In this document: positions 51,245-62,935 of the stretch, piece after piece
Layout: the number at the start of each line of letters is the position of its first letter
Position numbering within the stretch: the stretch's first letter is position 1
Assembly: GCA_963580285.1 (NCBI GenBank)
Contig: OY757024.1
Span: 118,733,345-118,797,344 of the forward strand
Direction of reading: 5' to 3'
Length of the DNA: 64,000 bases
Source: Lucinisca nassula
Taxonomy: Eukaryota > Mollusca > Bivalvia > Lucinida > Lucinidae
Translations under genes and position numbers: made by a program
Notes under the pieces: model-generated
Database searches by the model: none
Told to the model about the DNA's origin: nothing
What the model saw: only the letters and a program-made list of their open reading frames with translations

Positions 51245-54200
51245 AAGTAGAAGTAAAACAAAGATCAGGAATTGATACAATTAACTTACTCCACCCATAA
51301 AAGACACCAAAGGGAAAGAAATACAAACATTAAGCGACCAGACCATAATGGAAACCTAAACAAAGGAAGGCCATAAGGACAGTTACTTTCCCACAAAATG
51401 GCCATATGGCCATCCAAAATTAAAAGGCACAAGTGACACACACAGTAAGTAACAAACAACAACAAATAAATCGCCACAGAAGAGCCGCCTTGGAACGGTC
51501 AGTGGAAGATTTCCACTGGGGGGCTTAAATCGATTTTACGTGGCCACAATCCTCGCCCTTACTTCCGTCGCGATTTAGACAAATAATTTGTTCAGTCCGC
51601 ATGAAGGCCTCCCAACTCATCAGTGCAACATCTCCGTGAACACAAAAATCAAAGAACCACAGAGGTGAGACAACGGTGAGGACTCGACAGCAAGAAACCA
51701 CTGAAATGCTGGAGCAAAAGAAAACCAACAGTTAGACTACGATGAGCCCAACCAGAGACAGAGCATCAGGCACCAACCAACATTATCTCTCTAATTCTCA
51801 ATAAGCCTTTACGTTGGAGCCGTCATAGAATCTGAGGCCTGGCCCACCGGCGTGCAATTAAAGAGGGAAGCAAAGTTGCCAACCGTGATTGGGTTAACTA
51901 CCATGCATGCAGTCTGTCGTATAATATCCATGTTGGACCCAATCTTTTTATATCGAAGAATGATTTTACGAAATTGGGTGCTGAAGTCATTGCGGATATA
52001 TATTTTTCTGAATTTATATACTAAGTCATCATAAAATTCGGGTTCCGATAGACCTTGTTGCAGAAGAGATTTAAGTCCAATATTGAATTTTGAAATTAAA
52101 TCAGAATGGCGTCTATAAAATTTAAAAAAGGCTTTGCGTAGTAAATGGTACCGATAAACCTGATTAAGGAGTTTAGCCGTTAATAATTTATTACGAGTGT
52201 TGAAGTCAGTTACATGACTACACACTCTAGCAAATCGAATATATTGCGAAATATAAAGGCCATAGGATGGCGCACGAGGAACATCACCATCCAAAAAAGG
52301 AAAATATACAATCTCAAAATCAAAGTCATCGCGTTTATCATAAATTTTGCACGAAACAAATCCATCTACAATAGATAGATGTAAATCCAAAAACGGGGCC
52401 TCGGTATCAGAAGAATTTGCTTTATTTAACTGAAGTTCTAAAGGGGTAAATCTGACTGATCAAACCATCAAAATAGGTATTATCAATATTTAATAAATAA
52501 TCTAAATATCTAGAAGTAGAGCTAAAAGCTTCAATAATTTCGGATTGGTTATCAATGGAAAGCGACAAAATGAAGTCTCTTTCATAACAATACAAGAACA
52601 GATCAGCCACAAGATGTGCGCAATTAGTACCCATCGGAATACCTACAATTTGTCTAAATAACTTAGTACCGAATTTAATATAAATATTGTCAAGTAGAAA
52701 GGTGGAGCATCACACAATTTCTGACATGACCAAAGTGTATAATTCTTAGGCTCTTTAGAAGTGAAAAATGCATTTCTAACATTACATGCAAGGTAGAGAG
52801 AATCTTCTCTGTGAAAAGCCCATTCAATTAAATCATTAAGCTTTTCTTTTATAAGATTATGAGGAAGTGTAGTGTAAAAAGTGGAAAAATCGTAGGTACA
52901 CAGACTAGAAGCACGAAAATGTCTAGATTTCAATTTATTTAAAACCTCATTCGAATTTTTTATAGACCAAAACAGATTTCTTCCTGATCTTTCAAAGACT
53001 TTATCACAATATTTAATTACATGCGTTTTAATAGCAGTAAGACAGGAAGTTAATAATTTAGAAAGTTCAGTGGTAGTGCAAGAGCTAGAATTTGCAATAA
53101 ACCGTGCTTTGTAAGGTTTTTTATGAAGTTTTGGTAACCAGTATAGCGTAGGAAGCTTGTCTTGGCCTTCGTTAACACACACAGCAAACTTGGTAGCTGA
53201 AAGACAAACATGTTTATCTACTATAGCTCTCTTTTCAGCTAAAGCCTGAATTTCATAGGCCTTAGTACCACCAAGCTCCTGCTTAAGCGTGTTAACATAG
53301 TGGAGCCGTCACACAACTACGACGTTGTAAGCGGCCTTGTCTGCAGGGGCCAAAACAAACTTCTTATGAAATTCTTGAATACCTAGTTTAAGATGACGTA
53401 AAGACGTCTTGGGCTTAGGAGGTAATAAGTTAATATTTTGAGAATAGAAAGAAATGCGTTTATTCACTAGTTCTGAAATGCTAAGATTCCAGTCCTTAAG
53501 GGCTTTATGCTCAACATACTCTCGCTTACACCATCGATTACCGAATTCGTTCCAGGAAGCAGCGATTTCATCTCTACATTTACTGAAATCAATTTTAGAA
53601 GGAAACCGATATTTCGGTCCTTTAAAAATTATATTCCTTATCCTAGAATCAGGAATAATTTTCTAATTGCCAGTAATTACATGACCAGCACCAGGATAGC
53701 AATACTTTGAGTTTTTACAATCACATGAATCAGGAGTATTAGTATCAATATCAAGATCTGAAACATGTTTATTGAAATTAAAAATGATAGATCTAACAGG
53801 TTTGCTATATTTATAGCAAATTATAGGTGTTTCAGTATTTTGAAAATAAGCAGGAATGGAAGAAAGCACCGATCTCTCACGGAAGATACTGGGCAAATCT
53901 ATAAAATCCATTACCTTATTAATGAAGGATATTGTGAAGAAATGGCGTTTATGATTAATTTCAGAATCAATGTAAGGACGGAGAGTATGCTGAGTATAGC
54001 CTCTAGCTAAGAGAGCCGAATCATATAACTGATGAGAACTATCGTAGAATTTATTCGCCTCGGTGTCCAGAAGACGTAAAACAGAAACGGGTAATGAACT
54101 TAAAAATGAAAGCATAGAGTGGCGTCCATGATTTAATAATATAATTGACAGTCACTTCAGTCTAGTATTGTTTCGTTTAAACGCACGTGATTTACGTTTA

Positions 54201-54490
54201 AAGTTACCATTTTTCCTGGTGCCGTGAGATCTAGTTCTGCGTTTTCGACATTCCAGGAGTGAGAAAATATCAAAGTCCGGCATTCTGGAAATGTTACCCT
54301 CATGATAAATGTTGTCATTAAATCCCAGTGGAAAAGGGGTCTGTAAAAATTTAATCCATTTCAGTTCAGCTTCATGTCTTTTGATTATTTTGAATCTAGA
54401 TGTAGAATTTGCATCGTAATAAAGTTTTTCCACTGGTTGTATAACAATGTTATTTACAGAATGACCTATACGTCGAAGTGACGGTACAAG
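51245..54490 (-). mobile_element. Naiad PLE copy B, longest in window
   Basis: 3' terminus AAGTAGAAGTAAAACAAAG at 51245; tail to about 51808; ORF from 51809 up to the 5' truncation near 54490. It contains a partial N-terminal GIY-YIG-type end (E-L-K-W-I-K-F-L-Q-T-P-F-P-L-G-F-N), the R-K-R-R-T-R-S-H-G region, CxC D-S-C-D-C-K and all RT blocks. The gene is broken by frameshifts near 52410, 52640 and 54130, a TAG at 53663, and TGAs at 53309-53311 and 54152-54154. The Y-L-D-D box reads Y-L-D-Y. Confidence 0.92.
51809..54490 (-). pseudogene. Naiad ORF (endonuclease end, CxC linker, RT), broken
   Basis: Coding part of copy B. An N-terminal endonuclease joined through a CxC linker to RT is the published domain order of Naiad elements. 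Only the end of the endonuclease survives, so its catalytic Tyr and Arg residues are not visible. Of the two in-frame TGAs, that at 53309 is shared with three other copies; the one at 54152 lies in R-L-K-(TGA)-L-S-I-I and has no second copy in the window to compare. Confidence 0.85.
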
Positions 54491-55470
54491 AAAGTGTCAG
54501 GCCTCCTAACTCATCAGTGCAATCTCTACGTGAACAGAAAAAAATCACAGAACCACAGAGGTGAGACAACGGTCGGACTCGATAGCAAGAAACCCATGAA
54601 ATGCTGGAGCAAAAGAAAACCAACAGTTAGACTCCGATGGGCCCGACCAGAGACAGAGCATCAGGCATCAACCAACATTACCTTGAATTAGATCTCCATA
54701 TTCTCAATAAGCCTATACGTTGGAGCCGTCATAGAAACTGAGGCCTGACCCACCGGCGTGCAATTAAAGAGGGAAGCAAGGTTGTCAACTGTGATTGGGT
54801 TAACTACCATGCATGCAGTCTGTCGTATAACATCGATGTTGTACCCAATCTTTTTATATCGAAGAATGTTTTTACTAAATTTGGGTGCTGAAGTCATTGC
54901 GGTTATTATTTTTCTGAATTTATATACTAAGTTCCAATAAAATTCGGGTTCCAGTAGACCTTGTTGCAGAAGAAATTAAAGTCCAATATTGAATTTTGAA
55001 ATTAAATCAAAGTGGCGTCTATAAAATTTTGAAAACACATTGCGTACTTTATGGTACCAATAACCCAGATTAAGGAGTTTAGCCGTTAATAATTTATTAC
55101 GAGTGTTGAAGTCAGTTACATGACTACACACTCTAGCAAATCGAATTAATTGCGAAATATAAACGCCATAGGATGGCGCACGAGGAACATCACCATCCAA
55201 AAAAAGAAAAATTTACAATCTAAAAAATCAAAGTCATTGCGTTTATTATAAATTTTGCAGGAAACAAACCCATCTACAATATATAGATGTTAATCCAAAA
55301 ACGGGGCCTCGGTAACAGAAGAATTTGCTTTATTTAACTGAAGTTCTGGGGGTAAATCTGACTGATCAAACCATCGAAATAGGTATTATCAATATTTAAT
55401 AACTCATCTAAATATCTAGAAGTGGAGCTAAAAGCTTCAATTATTTCAGATTGGTTATCAATGGAAAGTA
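54491..55470 (-). mobile_element. Naiad fragment: partial tail plus RT C-terminal half
   Basis: Tail from CCTCCTAACTCATCAGTGCA (54500), C-terminus T-A-P-T to V-V-N-P-I-T-V (54700-54830), then RT up to Y-L-D-E-L-L near 55400 and S-I-D-N. Frameshifts throughout. Confidence 0.85.
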
Positions 55471-55995
55471 AGTTCGTATTTTGCGAATAAAAAGAAATGC
55501 GTTTTTCACTAATTTCAGAATGCTACGTTTCCATTCATGAAGAGCTTTATGCTCAACATACTCTCGTTTACACCATCGATTGCCAAATTTGTTCAAGGCA
55601 GCAGCGATTTTATCTCTTCATTTATTGAAATCAATTGTAGAAGGAAATCGATATCTCAGTCCTTCAGAAATTATATTCCGTATCATAGAATCAGGAATAA
55701 TTCTTAAATTGCCAGTAATAATATGACCAACAGCAGGATAGCAATACACTGAATTTTAACAATTACATGTATCAGGAGTGTTATCGCCAATATGAAGATT
55801 GGAAACAAGTTTATTGAAATTCAAAAGTATAGATCTAACAGGTGTGGTGTATTTATAGCAAATTACGGGTATTTCAGTATTTTGAAAATACGCAGGAATG
55901 GATGAAACCCGAGGACCGACCCACCGGCGCGCAACGAAAGAGGGAAGCAAAGTTGTCAACCGTGATTGCGCCAACTACCATGCACGCAGTCTGTC
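55471..55995 (-). mobile_element. Diverged Naiad fragments around the CxC linker, plus short C-terminal piece
   Basis: Minus strand: K-R-E-Y-V-E-H-K-A-L region, P-K-Y-R or L-R-Y-R-F-P-S, D-T-C-N-C (CxC, near 55765), C-Y-K-Y-T-T-P-V-R-S-I. A C-terminal bit (T-I-x-V-D-N-F-A) follows at 55915-55990. More diverged than copies A and B. Confidence 0.75.
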
Positions 55996-56302
55996 GTATA
56001 GCCTTAGTCAATTTTAAAGTGGACGCGGATGTCAAAAATCTCTAAAACAGATGCAGGAAGGGGCCGACGCAGGCAAGCGGCCGACCACAAAACTTTCCAA
56101 GCAGGAAACCGACTAGAACTTAAAATGACGACTGTGATAAAATAAAGGGACCGACACCAAAACGTTGGCGGATGCACTATCCGTAAATTTAGTAGGTTCT
56201 AAACACGTTTAATACGGTATGGAAACGTCCGATATCAGTTACAGATAAGTGAGAAGTACATTGTGTATATTTTAGAAATACGTGTACGAAGCTGCTTGCT
56301 GA
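55996..56302. other. No gene seen
   Basis: Non-repetitive spacer between Naiad pieces. Confidence 0.5.
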
Positions 56303-56800
56303 GTAGAAGTAAAACAAAGATCAGGAATCGATACAATTAATTTACTCCACCTATCAAAGACACACAAGAGAAAGAAACACAAACATGAAGCGACCAGACC
56401 ATAATAGAAACCTAAACAAAGGAAGGCCATACGGACAGTTATTTTCCCTAAAAATGGCCAAATGGCCATCCAAAATAAAAAGATACAAGTGATACACACA
56501 GTAAGTAACACACAACAACACAAGTAAACCGCCACAGACGAACCGCCTTGGAACGGTCAGTGGAAAGAATTCCACTGGAGGGCTTAAATCGATTTTACAT
56601 GGCCATAATCCTCACCCTTACCTCTGTCGCGGTATGCACTAATTTTGTTTAGTCCGCATGAAGGCTTCCTAACTCATTAGTGTAACATCTCCGAGAACAT
56701 ACAAATAAAAAAACTACAGAGATGAAACAAGTTTGAGGACTCGATAGCATACAACAATAGAATTGCTGGAGCAAAAGAAAACCAACAGTTAGACTCCGAG
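56303..56800 (-). mobile_element. Naiad tail fragment
   Basis: Terminus AGTAGAAGTAAAACAAAGA at 56302 to AAAACCAACAGTTAGACTCC near 56797. Main tail subfamily. Confidence 0.85.
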
Positions 56801-57245
56801 CCGTATTTCGACGCATTTTAACTTAAGAGAGACTTGGGCGTAACGTGCATGAATTTATGCATAACTTACAGTCGCGTACATCTAACTTTTGACTAACGTA
56901 TAAGCAATACGTCGGCATACGGTGAAAGGTTTTATGCATTCAAACATTTGTTGACGTATTTGGCGAATGAAAACCTAGGACATCGTATTTCATCATGCTC
57001 GAAACTTGTTGGAAACTTACCCCTAATGTATTAATATTACAACAGCGTGTATGCAAAATGTCGCATACATCGGCTTACGCGTATGCTTTACGTCAAGTGT
57101 AACAGCCGCTTAAGACCTGCTAAAATCAAGACTAATTCTTCTTTTAAACACGTATTCAAAAGGTTTTAATTTTTATTATATCCTGTCTACAACCAGTGTC
57201 ATAGTAACATAACGAAAACATGCCTTTTCATTATATAAAAAATAC

Positions 57246-57276
<31 letters not shown>

Positions 57277-57789
57277 ACACACACAAGCAAGAATGAAAAA
57301 TCCGACATTTTTATATAAATGTATAAAACTTGGACTGTGGGTACTGGTCAGAATTGCCTCGGAAAGGCGGTTTCGGCTAATGAATATCGCTAATCTATGT
57401 TTCTGAGCAGAAAAAGGTGGAGTTGAAGACGTTCAAAATAAAATGAGGCGTGTTTTTTTTTAATGGAAAGCACCGTTTGGACTGTTCAGAAGTGGTGCTA
57501 CTTTCGAGAAGTCCTAAAGGTGGTCTTAATTTATGCATTTCACTTTTCTAATAGTATTTGAAATGTGACTGTCAGCTAAAATCCATCCAAACAAATCCGT
57601 GTCATCACCATCTTCTCCAACAAGTTTGAAAGTAACCTTATTTCTCTAAGTTAATATCCAATATACTAAATCCTTTTTCCTCACAAATTTAGTTTCACCC
57701 TTTTCAAACCACGACTCGCTGTGGTATTGCCAGTTTCAAATTTATACCTTATATTTGTCAACTTTTCATCAGAGTCTTGAGGTTTTTTA
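56801..57789. other. No gene seen; (CA)n at 57247-57285
   Basis: A CA-rich microsatellite and, near 57340-57410, a diverged relative of the GAGGCGGTTCTAACG palindrome family. No coding frame of note. Confidence 0.55.
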
Positions 57790-58700
57790 CAAAATCTTCG
57801 AAAGGTCAAGTAGAAATCTGTTTTGGTCTCTAAAAATCGAATGAAGTTTAAAATAAATTGAAATCCAGACGTTTTCGTGTTTCAATAAGTTCTGAATAGT
57901 TAGATCCTTTAGAAGCAAAGACTACATAAAATAAACGAAAATAGCAGACTCGGTTTTATTGAGTCTGTTCATGACCAGTACTGCAATGCGCTACACCGGC
58001 CACGCTAACTAGCACCGGCTTAAGCAGACATCTATTTTCAAAATAATTTTAAATGAACTCAATGATCCCAAAGGAGCAGAAAATATAATCTTCACTATGA
58101 TGGAAATACGGGGAGACTTTTTTATGACCGCCACTCTGCATAGCACCAACTGCAGCGTCTACTTATGATTTTCAACCCTTTACACTACACTTCATCATAA
58201 TCTTTTAAAAGAAAAACTTAATGATTTAATTGAACGGACATTACTTACATGTAGGGACGTCTCCCTCTATCCTGCATATAATGTAAGAATTGCTTTTGCA
58301 CTTCTAAAGAGCAAAACTTGTATACTTTATGGTCATGTGAAAAAGTATGTGAAGATCTCACCTTTCTACTTGACAATATTTACATAATAGTTGGTCCGAA
58401 GTTATGATGTTTACATTAGGGTCTGTTGTTTCATGTTTGTTTTTCCGTTTGGCGTCTCTGGTGGAAGCTTTGGGTTAATTGTATCGATTCCTGCTCATTG
58501 CTTTCACTACTATTATGAAGCACGATAACGTCTGTATTCAAATTTATTTAAAACTTTATTGGAAATTTTTATAGACCAAAACATTTGTCTACCTGATCTT
58601 TCGGGGACTTTAACCCATTCTGGGTTGACAACTTTGCTTTTCTCTTTTATCGCAAGCCCGTGGGTCAGGCCTCAATCTCTATCTTGCATGTAATGTTTAA
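57790..58700 (+). mobile_element. Scrambled Naiad pieces and hammerhead-family repeat
   Basis: 57800-57900 and 58150-58405 are RT pieces on the plus strand (E-I-C-F-G-L; T-Y-D-F-Q-P-F-T-L-H-F-I; L-L-D-N-I-Y). 57905-58125 is the repeat also seen at 17905-18115. 58405-58515 is second-subfamily tail. 58555-58700 mixes short RT fragments. Confidence 0.7.
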
Positions 58701-59560
58701 CCTTCCCAATATAGAGTTAGTTATGTTAACAAGGGTGTGCGTTATTATTCTGTTCAGTTTACTCACAACAAGAGATTATGGATACTCGTTTTGACCATCT
58801 CAGTGAAGCGTTTGTAACAAAACCATAAGTATATATTGAAATGACAAAAATATAACCTATGTAGCATGTCACGTCTACTGCCGAAACAGACATACAATAT
58901 TTGCCAAACGTTGATTTCGTATTGGTCCAAAGCACACTGTATATGCCCGTTAACACAAACCCATTGACGCAATTCTAACGAATACAACTATCTATTCTTC
59001 AACAGATATAATATTATATACCCATAAAACCTACTTACAAAAAAATAATTTGTGTTGTCAAAGGTGTTTATTACAGCGAATTTATAATTTGACACTACTG
59101 ACGAAAATTTAACTGTTAAATAAAATTTATTTTTGCCATTTCGTATCGCTTAGTTGCTCTATGTTATGGAAGAAGATACATACTTTTAGCTAGCCGAAAC
59201 AAAATCAGAAAACCTAAGCTGGTATCCGTCCAGTCTGACACAAACATTATGCTCACTTCCCAAAGAAACTGAATTCTTGCCTGTCGACCGTGCTCGCCGT
59301 AGTATTTCGAATTTTGTACCTGTAATAATTAAGGGAGACTGGTTACACTTAATTAAATGACAAGTGAATTTTATAGGTAACTTGCTGTTACAGTAGAATT
59401 TTATTTGTTGTTTTGTTTTGTTTTGTGTTGTGGTGTTTTTGCGCCGCGCTGGCGGATTAGTACATCGTTATTTGCGATCAGACAAAGTATCTAAACTAGT
59501 AAGAAAAGGTCACCCAGGACAATCCAAGAATGCAGCCGTCTCAAGTCACCTATAGAATGT
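58701..59560. other. No gene seen
   Basis: AT-rich spacer; overlapping 65-74-codon frames on the minus strand at 58759-58987 have no recognisable domain. A TTTTG-rich tract lies near 59408-59430. Confidence 0.5.
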
Positions 59561-60030
59561 GACACGGAGGCACACACAAAAACAGACGAAACATTAACAA
59601 AAATGGCACAAAGCCAAAGAACACTTCCGGCTTCAACTCCGGAGTTTATGAAATAGCAAACCTCGCCCTCAGTTCCAGTACAGTATCAAACAAAATAACA
59701 ATAACACACTGATCCGCATGGAGGCTTTCTAGCTCAACAGTGAGTCATGATAAAATACATGGTATGATGGCTATGTATAGACTAATATTATCGTGAAACA
59801 GGGTTGAGGACTCAACAACAATCCGACGTTAGAGCAGAAAAAAAAACACCAGCCAGATCACGGAAGGTTGAACCCAGGAAATATTTAGATCTACTATTCC
59901 CGAATTCAAAGGATTCAGGATGGGGGCCGTCAGCAAAGAATCCTGACTCCTGCCAACCGCCTTGCAACAAAAGAGCGAAGCAAAGGTGCCAACTGTAAAA
60001 GGGTCCGAATGACACTTATCGATAACATTA
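59561..60030 (-). mobile_element. Old, diverged Naiad-like tail and RT end
   Basis: Follows the same order of landmarks as the Naiad tail (AACCTCGCCCTCAGTTCC, CCGCATGGAGGCTTTCTAGC, TTGAGGACTCAACAAC, GCAACAAAAGAGCGAAGCAA, GTGCCAAC) at clearly lower identity, so an older or different family. Confidence 0.6.
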
Positions 60031-60144
60031 TCTCAGTTCTAATCCCCTTGAATCGAAAGCTGCCTATCATGCTTTCGAAACACATGTAAGCCCACAACTT
60101 ACTCTTGGTGAGTTTAAATACAAAGATATAATTAAATCCGTTTG

Positions 60145-61678
60145 TCGAATGTTGTCACAGAGAAAATTCTCTCTATCTTGCATGTAATGTCAGAAATGCA
60201 TTTTTCGCTTCTAAAGAGCATAAGAATTATACACTTTAGTCATGTCAGAAAGTGTGTGATCCCCTCACCTTTCTCCTTGACAATATTTATATTCGATTCG
60301 GTACTAAGTTATTTAGACAAATTGTGGGCATTCCGATGGGTACGAATTGCGCAACTCTTGTGGCTGGTCTATTCTTGAATTGTTATGAAAGAGACTTCAT
60401 GTTGTCGCTTTCCGCTGATAACCAATCTGAAATAATTGAAGTTTTTATCTCCACTTCTAGATATTTAGATGATTTATTAAATATTAATAATACCTATTTC
60501 GATGGTTTGATCAGTCAGATTTACCCCCTAGAACTTCAGTTAAATAAAGCAAATTCTTCTGATACCGAGGCCCCGTTTTTGGATTTACATCTCTCTATTG
60601 TAGATGGGTTTGTTTCGTGCAAAATTTATGGTGATGTTCCTCGTGCGCCATCCTATGGCGTTTATGTTTCGCAATTAATTCGATTTGCTAGAGTGTGTAG
60701 TCATGTAACTGACTTCAACACTCGTAATAAATTATTAACGGCTAAACTTCTTAATCAGTGTTATCGGAACCATAAACTACGCAAAGTCTTTTCAAAATTT
60801 TATAGACGCCATTCTGATTTAATTTCAAAATTCAATATTGGACTTAAATCTCTTCTGCAACAAGGTCTATCGGAACCCGAATTTTATGGTGACTTAGTAT
60901 ATAAATTCAGAAAAATATATAACGGCAATGACTTCAGCACCCAATTTCGTAAAATCATTCTTCGATATAAAAAGATTGGGTACAACATGGATATTATACG
61001 ACCGACTGCATGCATGGTAGTTAACCCAATCACGGTTGGCAACTTTGCTTTCCTCTTTAATTGCACGTCGGTGGGTTAGGCCTCAGATTCTATGACGGCT
61101 CCAACGTAAAGGCTTATTGAAAATTAGAGAGATAATGTTGGTTGGTGCCTGATGCTCTGTCTCTGGTCGGGCTCATAGGAGTCTAACTGTTGGTTTTCTT
61201 TTGCTCCAGCATTTCAGTGGTTTCTTGCTGTCGAGTCCTCACCGTTGTCTCACCTCTGTGGTTCTTTGATTTTTGTGTTCACGGAGATGTTGCACTGATG
61301 AGTTAGGAGGCCTTCATGCGGACTGAACAAATTATTTGTCTAAATCGCGACGGAAGTAAGGGCGAGGATTGTGGCCACGTTAAATCGATTTAAGCCCCCC
61401 AGTGGAAATCTTCCACTGACCGTTCCAAGGCGGCTCTTCTGTGGCGATTTATTTATGTTGTTGTTTGTTACTTACTGTGTGTATCACTTGTGTCTTTTAA
61501 TTTTGGATGGCCATATGGCCATTTTGTGGGAAAGTAACTGTCCTTATGGCCTTCCTTTGTTAAGGTTTCCATTATGGTCTGGTCGCTTGATGTTTGTATT
61601 TCTTTCCCTTTGGTGTATTTTATGGGTGGAATAAGTTAATTGTATCAATTCCTGATCTTTGTTTTACTTCTACTTTGT
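60145..61678 (+). mobile_element. Naiad PLE copy C: RT palm to 3' end
   Basis: A 275-codon open frame (60252-61079) with G-I-P-M-G-T-N-C-A, Y-L-D-D, the full C-terminal domain and V-V-N-P-I-T-V-G-N-F. A TAG replaces a Gln codon ten residues before the normal end. Internal loss of about 14 codons near 60628 (K-I-Y-G-D-V). Tail to ACTTCTACTTT at 61675. Confidence 0.9.
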
Positions 61679-62935
61679 TATCAATGGAAAGCGACAACAT
61701 GAAGTCTCTTTCATAACAATACAAGAATAGATCAACCACAAGAGCTGCGCAATTCGTACCCATCGGAATGCCCACAATTCGTCTAAATAACTTAGTACCG
61801 AATCTAATATAAATATTGTCAAGTAGAAAGATGAGGGCATCACACACTTTCTGACATGACCAAAGTGTATAATTCTTATGCTCTTTAGAAGTGAAAAATG
61901 CATTTCTGACATTACATGCAAGATAGAGAGAATCTTCTCTGTGAAAAGTCCATTCAATTAAATCATTAAGCTTTTCTTTTATAAGATTATGAGGAAGTGT
62001 AGTGTAAAGAGTGGAAAAATCGTAGGTAGACAGACTCGAAGCACGAAAATGTCTGGATTTCATTTATTTAAAACCTCATTCGATTTTTATAGACCAAAAC
62101 AGATTTCTTCCTGATTTTTCAAAGACTATATCACAATATTTAATCACATGCGTTTTAATAGCAGTAAGACAGGAAGTTAATATTTTAGAAAGTTCAGTGG
62201 TAGTGCAAGAGCTAGAATTTGCAATAAACCGTGCTTTGTAAGGTCTTTTATGAAGATTTGGTAACCAGTATAGCGTAGGAAGCTTGTCTTGGCCTTCGGT
62301 AACACACACAGCAAACGTGGTGGCTGAATGAAAAATATGTTTATCTACTATAATTCTCTCTTCAGCTAAAGGCTGAAGTTCATAGGCCTCAGTACCACCA
62401 AGCTCCTGCTTAAGCGTGTTAACATAGGGGAGCCGTCACACAACGAAGACGTTGTTATCGGCCTTGTCTGCAAGGGCCAAAACAAACTTCTTATGAAATT
62501 CTTGAATACCTAGTTTAAGATGACGTAAAGACGTCTAAGGCTTAGGAGGTAATAAGTTAGTATTTTGAGAATAGAAAGACATGCGTTTATTCACTAGTTT
62601 TAAAATGCTTAGTTTCCAGTCCTTAAGGTCTTTATACTCAACATACTCTCGCTTACACCATCGATTACCGAATTCATTCAAGGAAGCAGCGATTTCATCT
62701 CTACATTGACTTAAATCAATTTTAGAAGGAAACCGATATTTCGGTCCTATAGAAATTATATTCCTTATTCTAGAATCAGGAATAATTTTCAAATTGCCAG
62801 TAATTACATGACCAGCAGCGGGATAGCAATACACTGAGTTTTTACAACCACATGGATCAGGAGTATTAGTATCGATATCAAGATCTGAAACAAGTTTATT
62901 AAAATTAAAAATGATAGATCTAACAGGTTTAAATA
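61679..62935 (-). mobile_element. Naiad PLE copy D, inverted: CxC linker to RT palm
   Basis: Minus strand: D-P-C-G-C-K (linker altered from D-C-K, near 62850), K-R-E-Y-V-E, TGA at 62436-62438, T-L-Y-W-L-P-N-L-H-K, Y-D-F-S-T-L-Y-T-T-L-P-H, G-I-P-M-G-T-N-C-A, ending at S-I-D-N where the tail of copy C is joined. Confidence 0.9.

Noticed and set aside
61080..61680. SECIS element in the Naiad tail supporting selenocysteine
   Set aside because: I looked for ATGA...AA...TGA with a supporting helix. One spaced match near the TTTGATGGGTGGAGTAAG block does not pair. Not claimed; needs a structure search.
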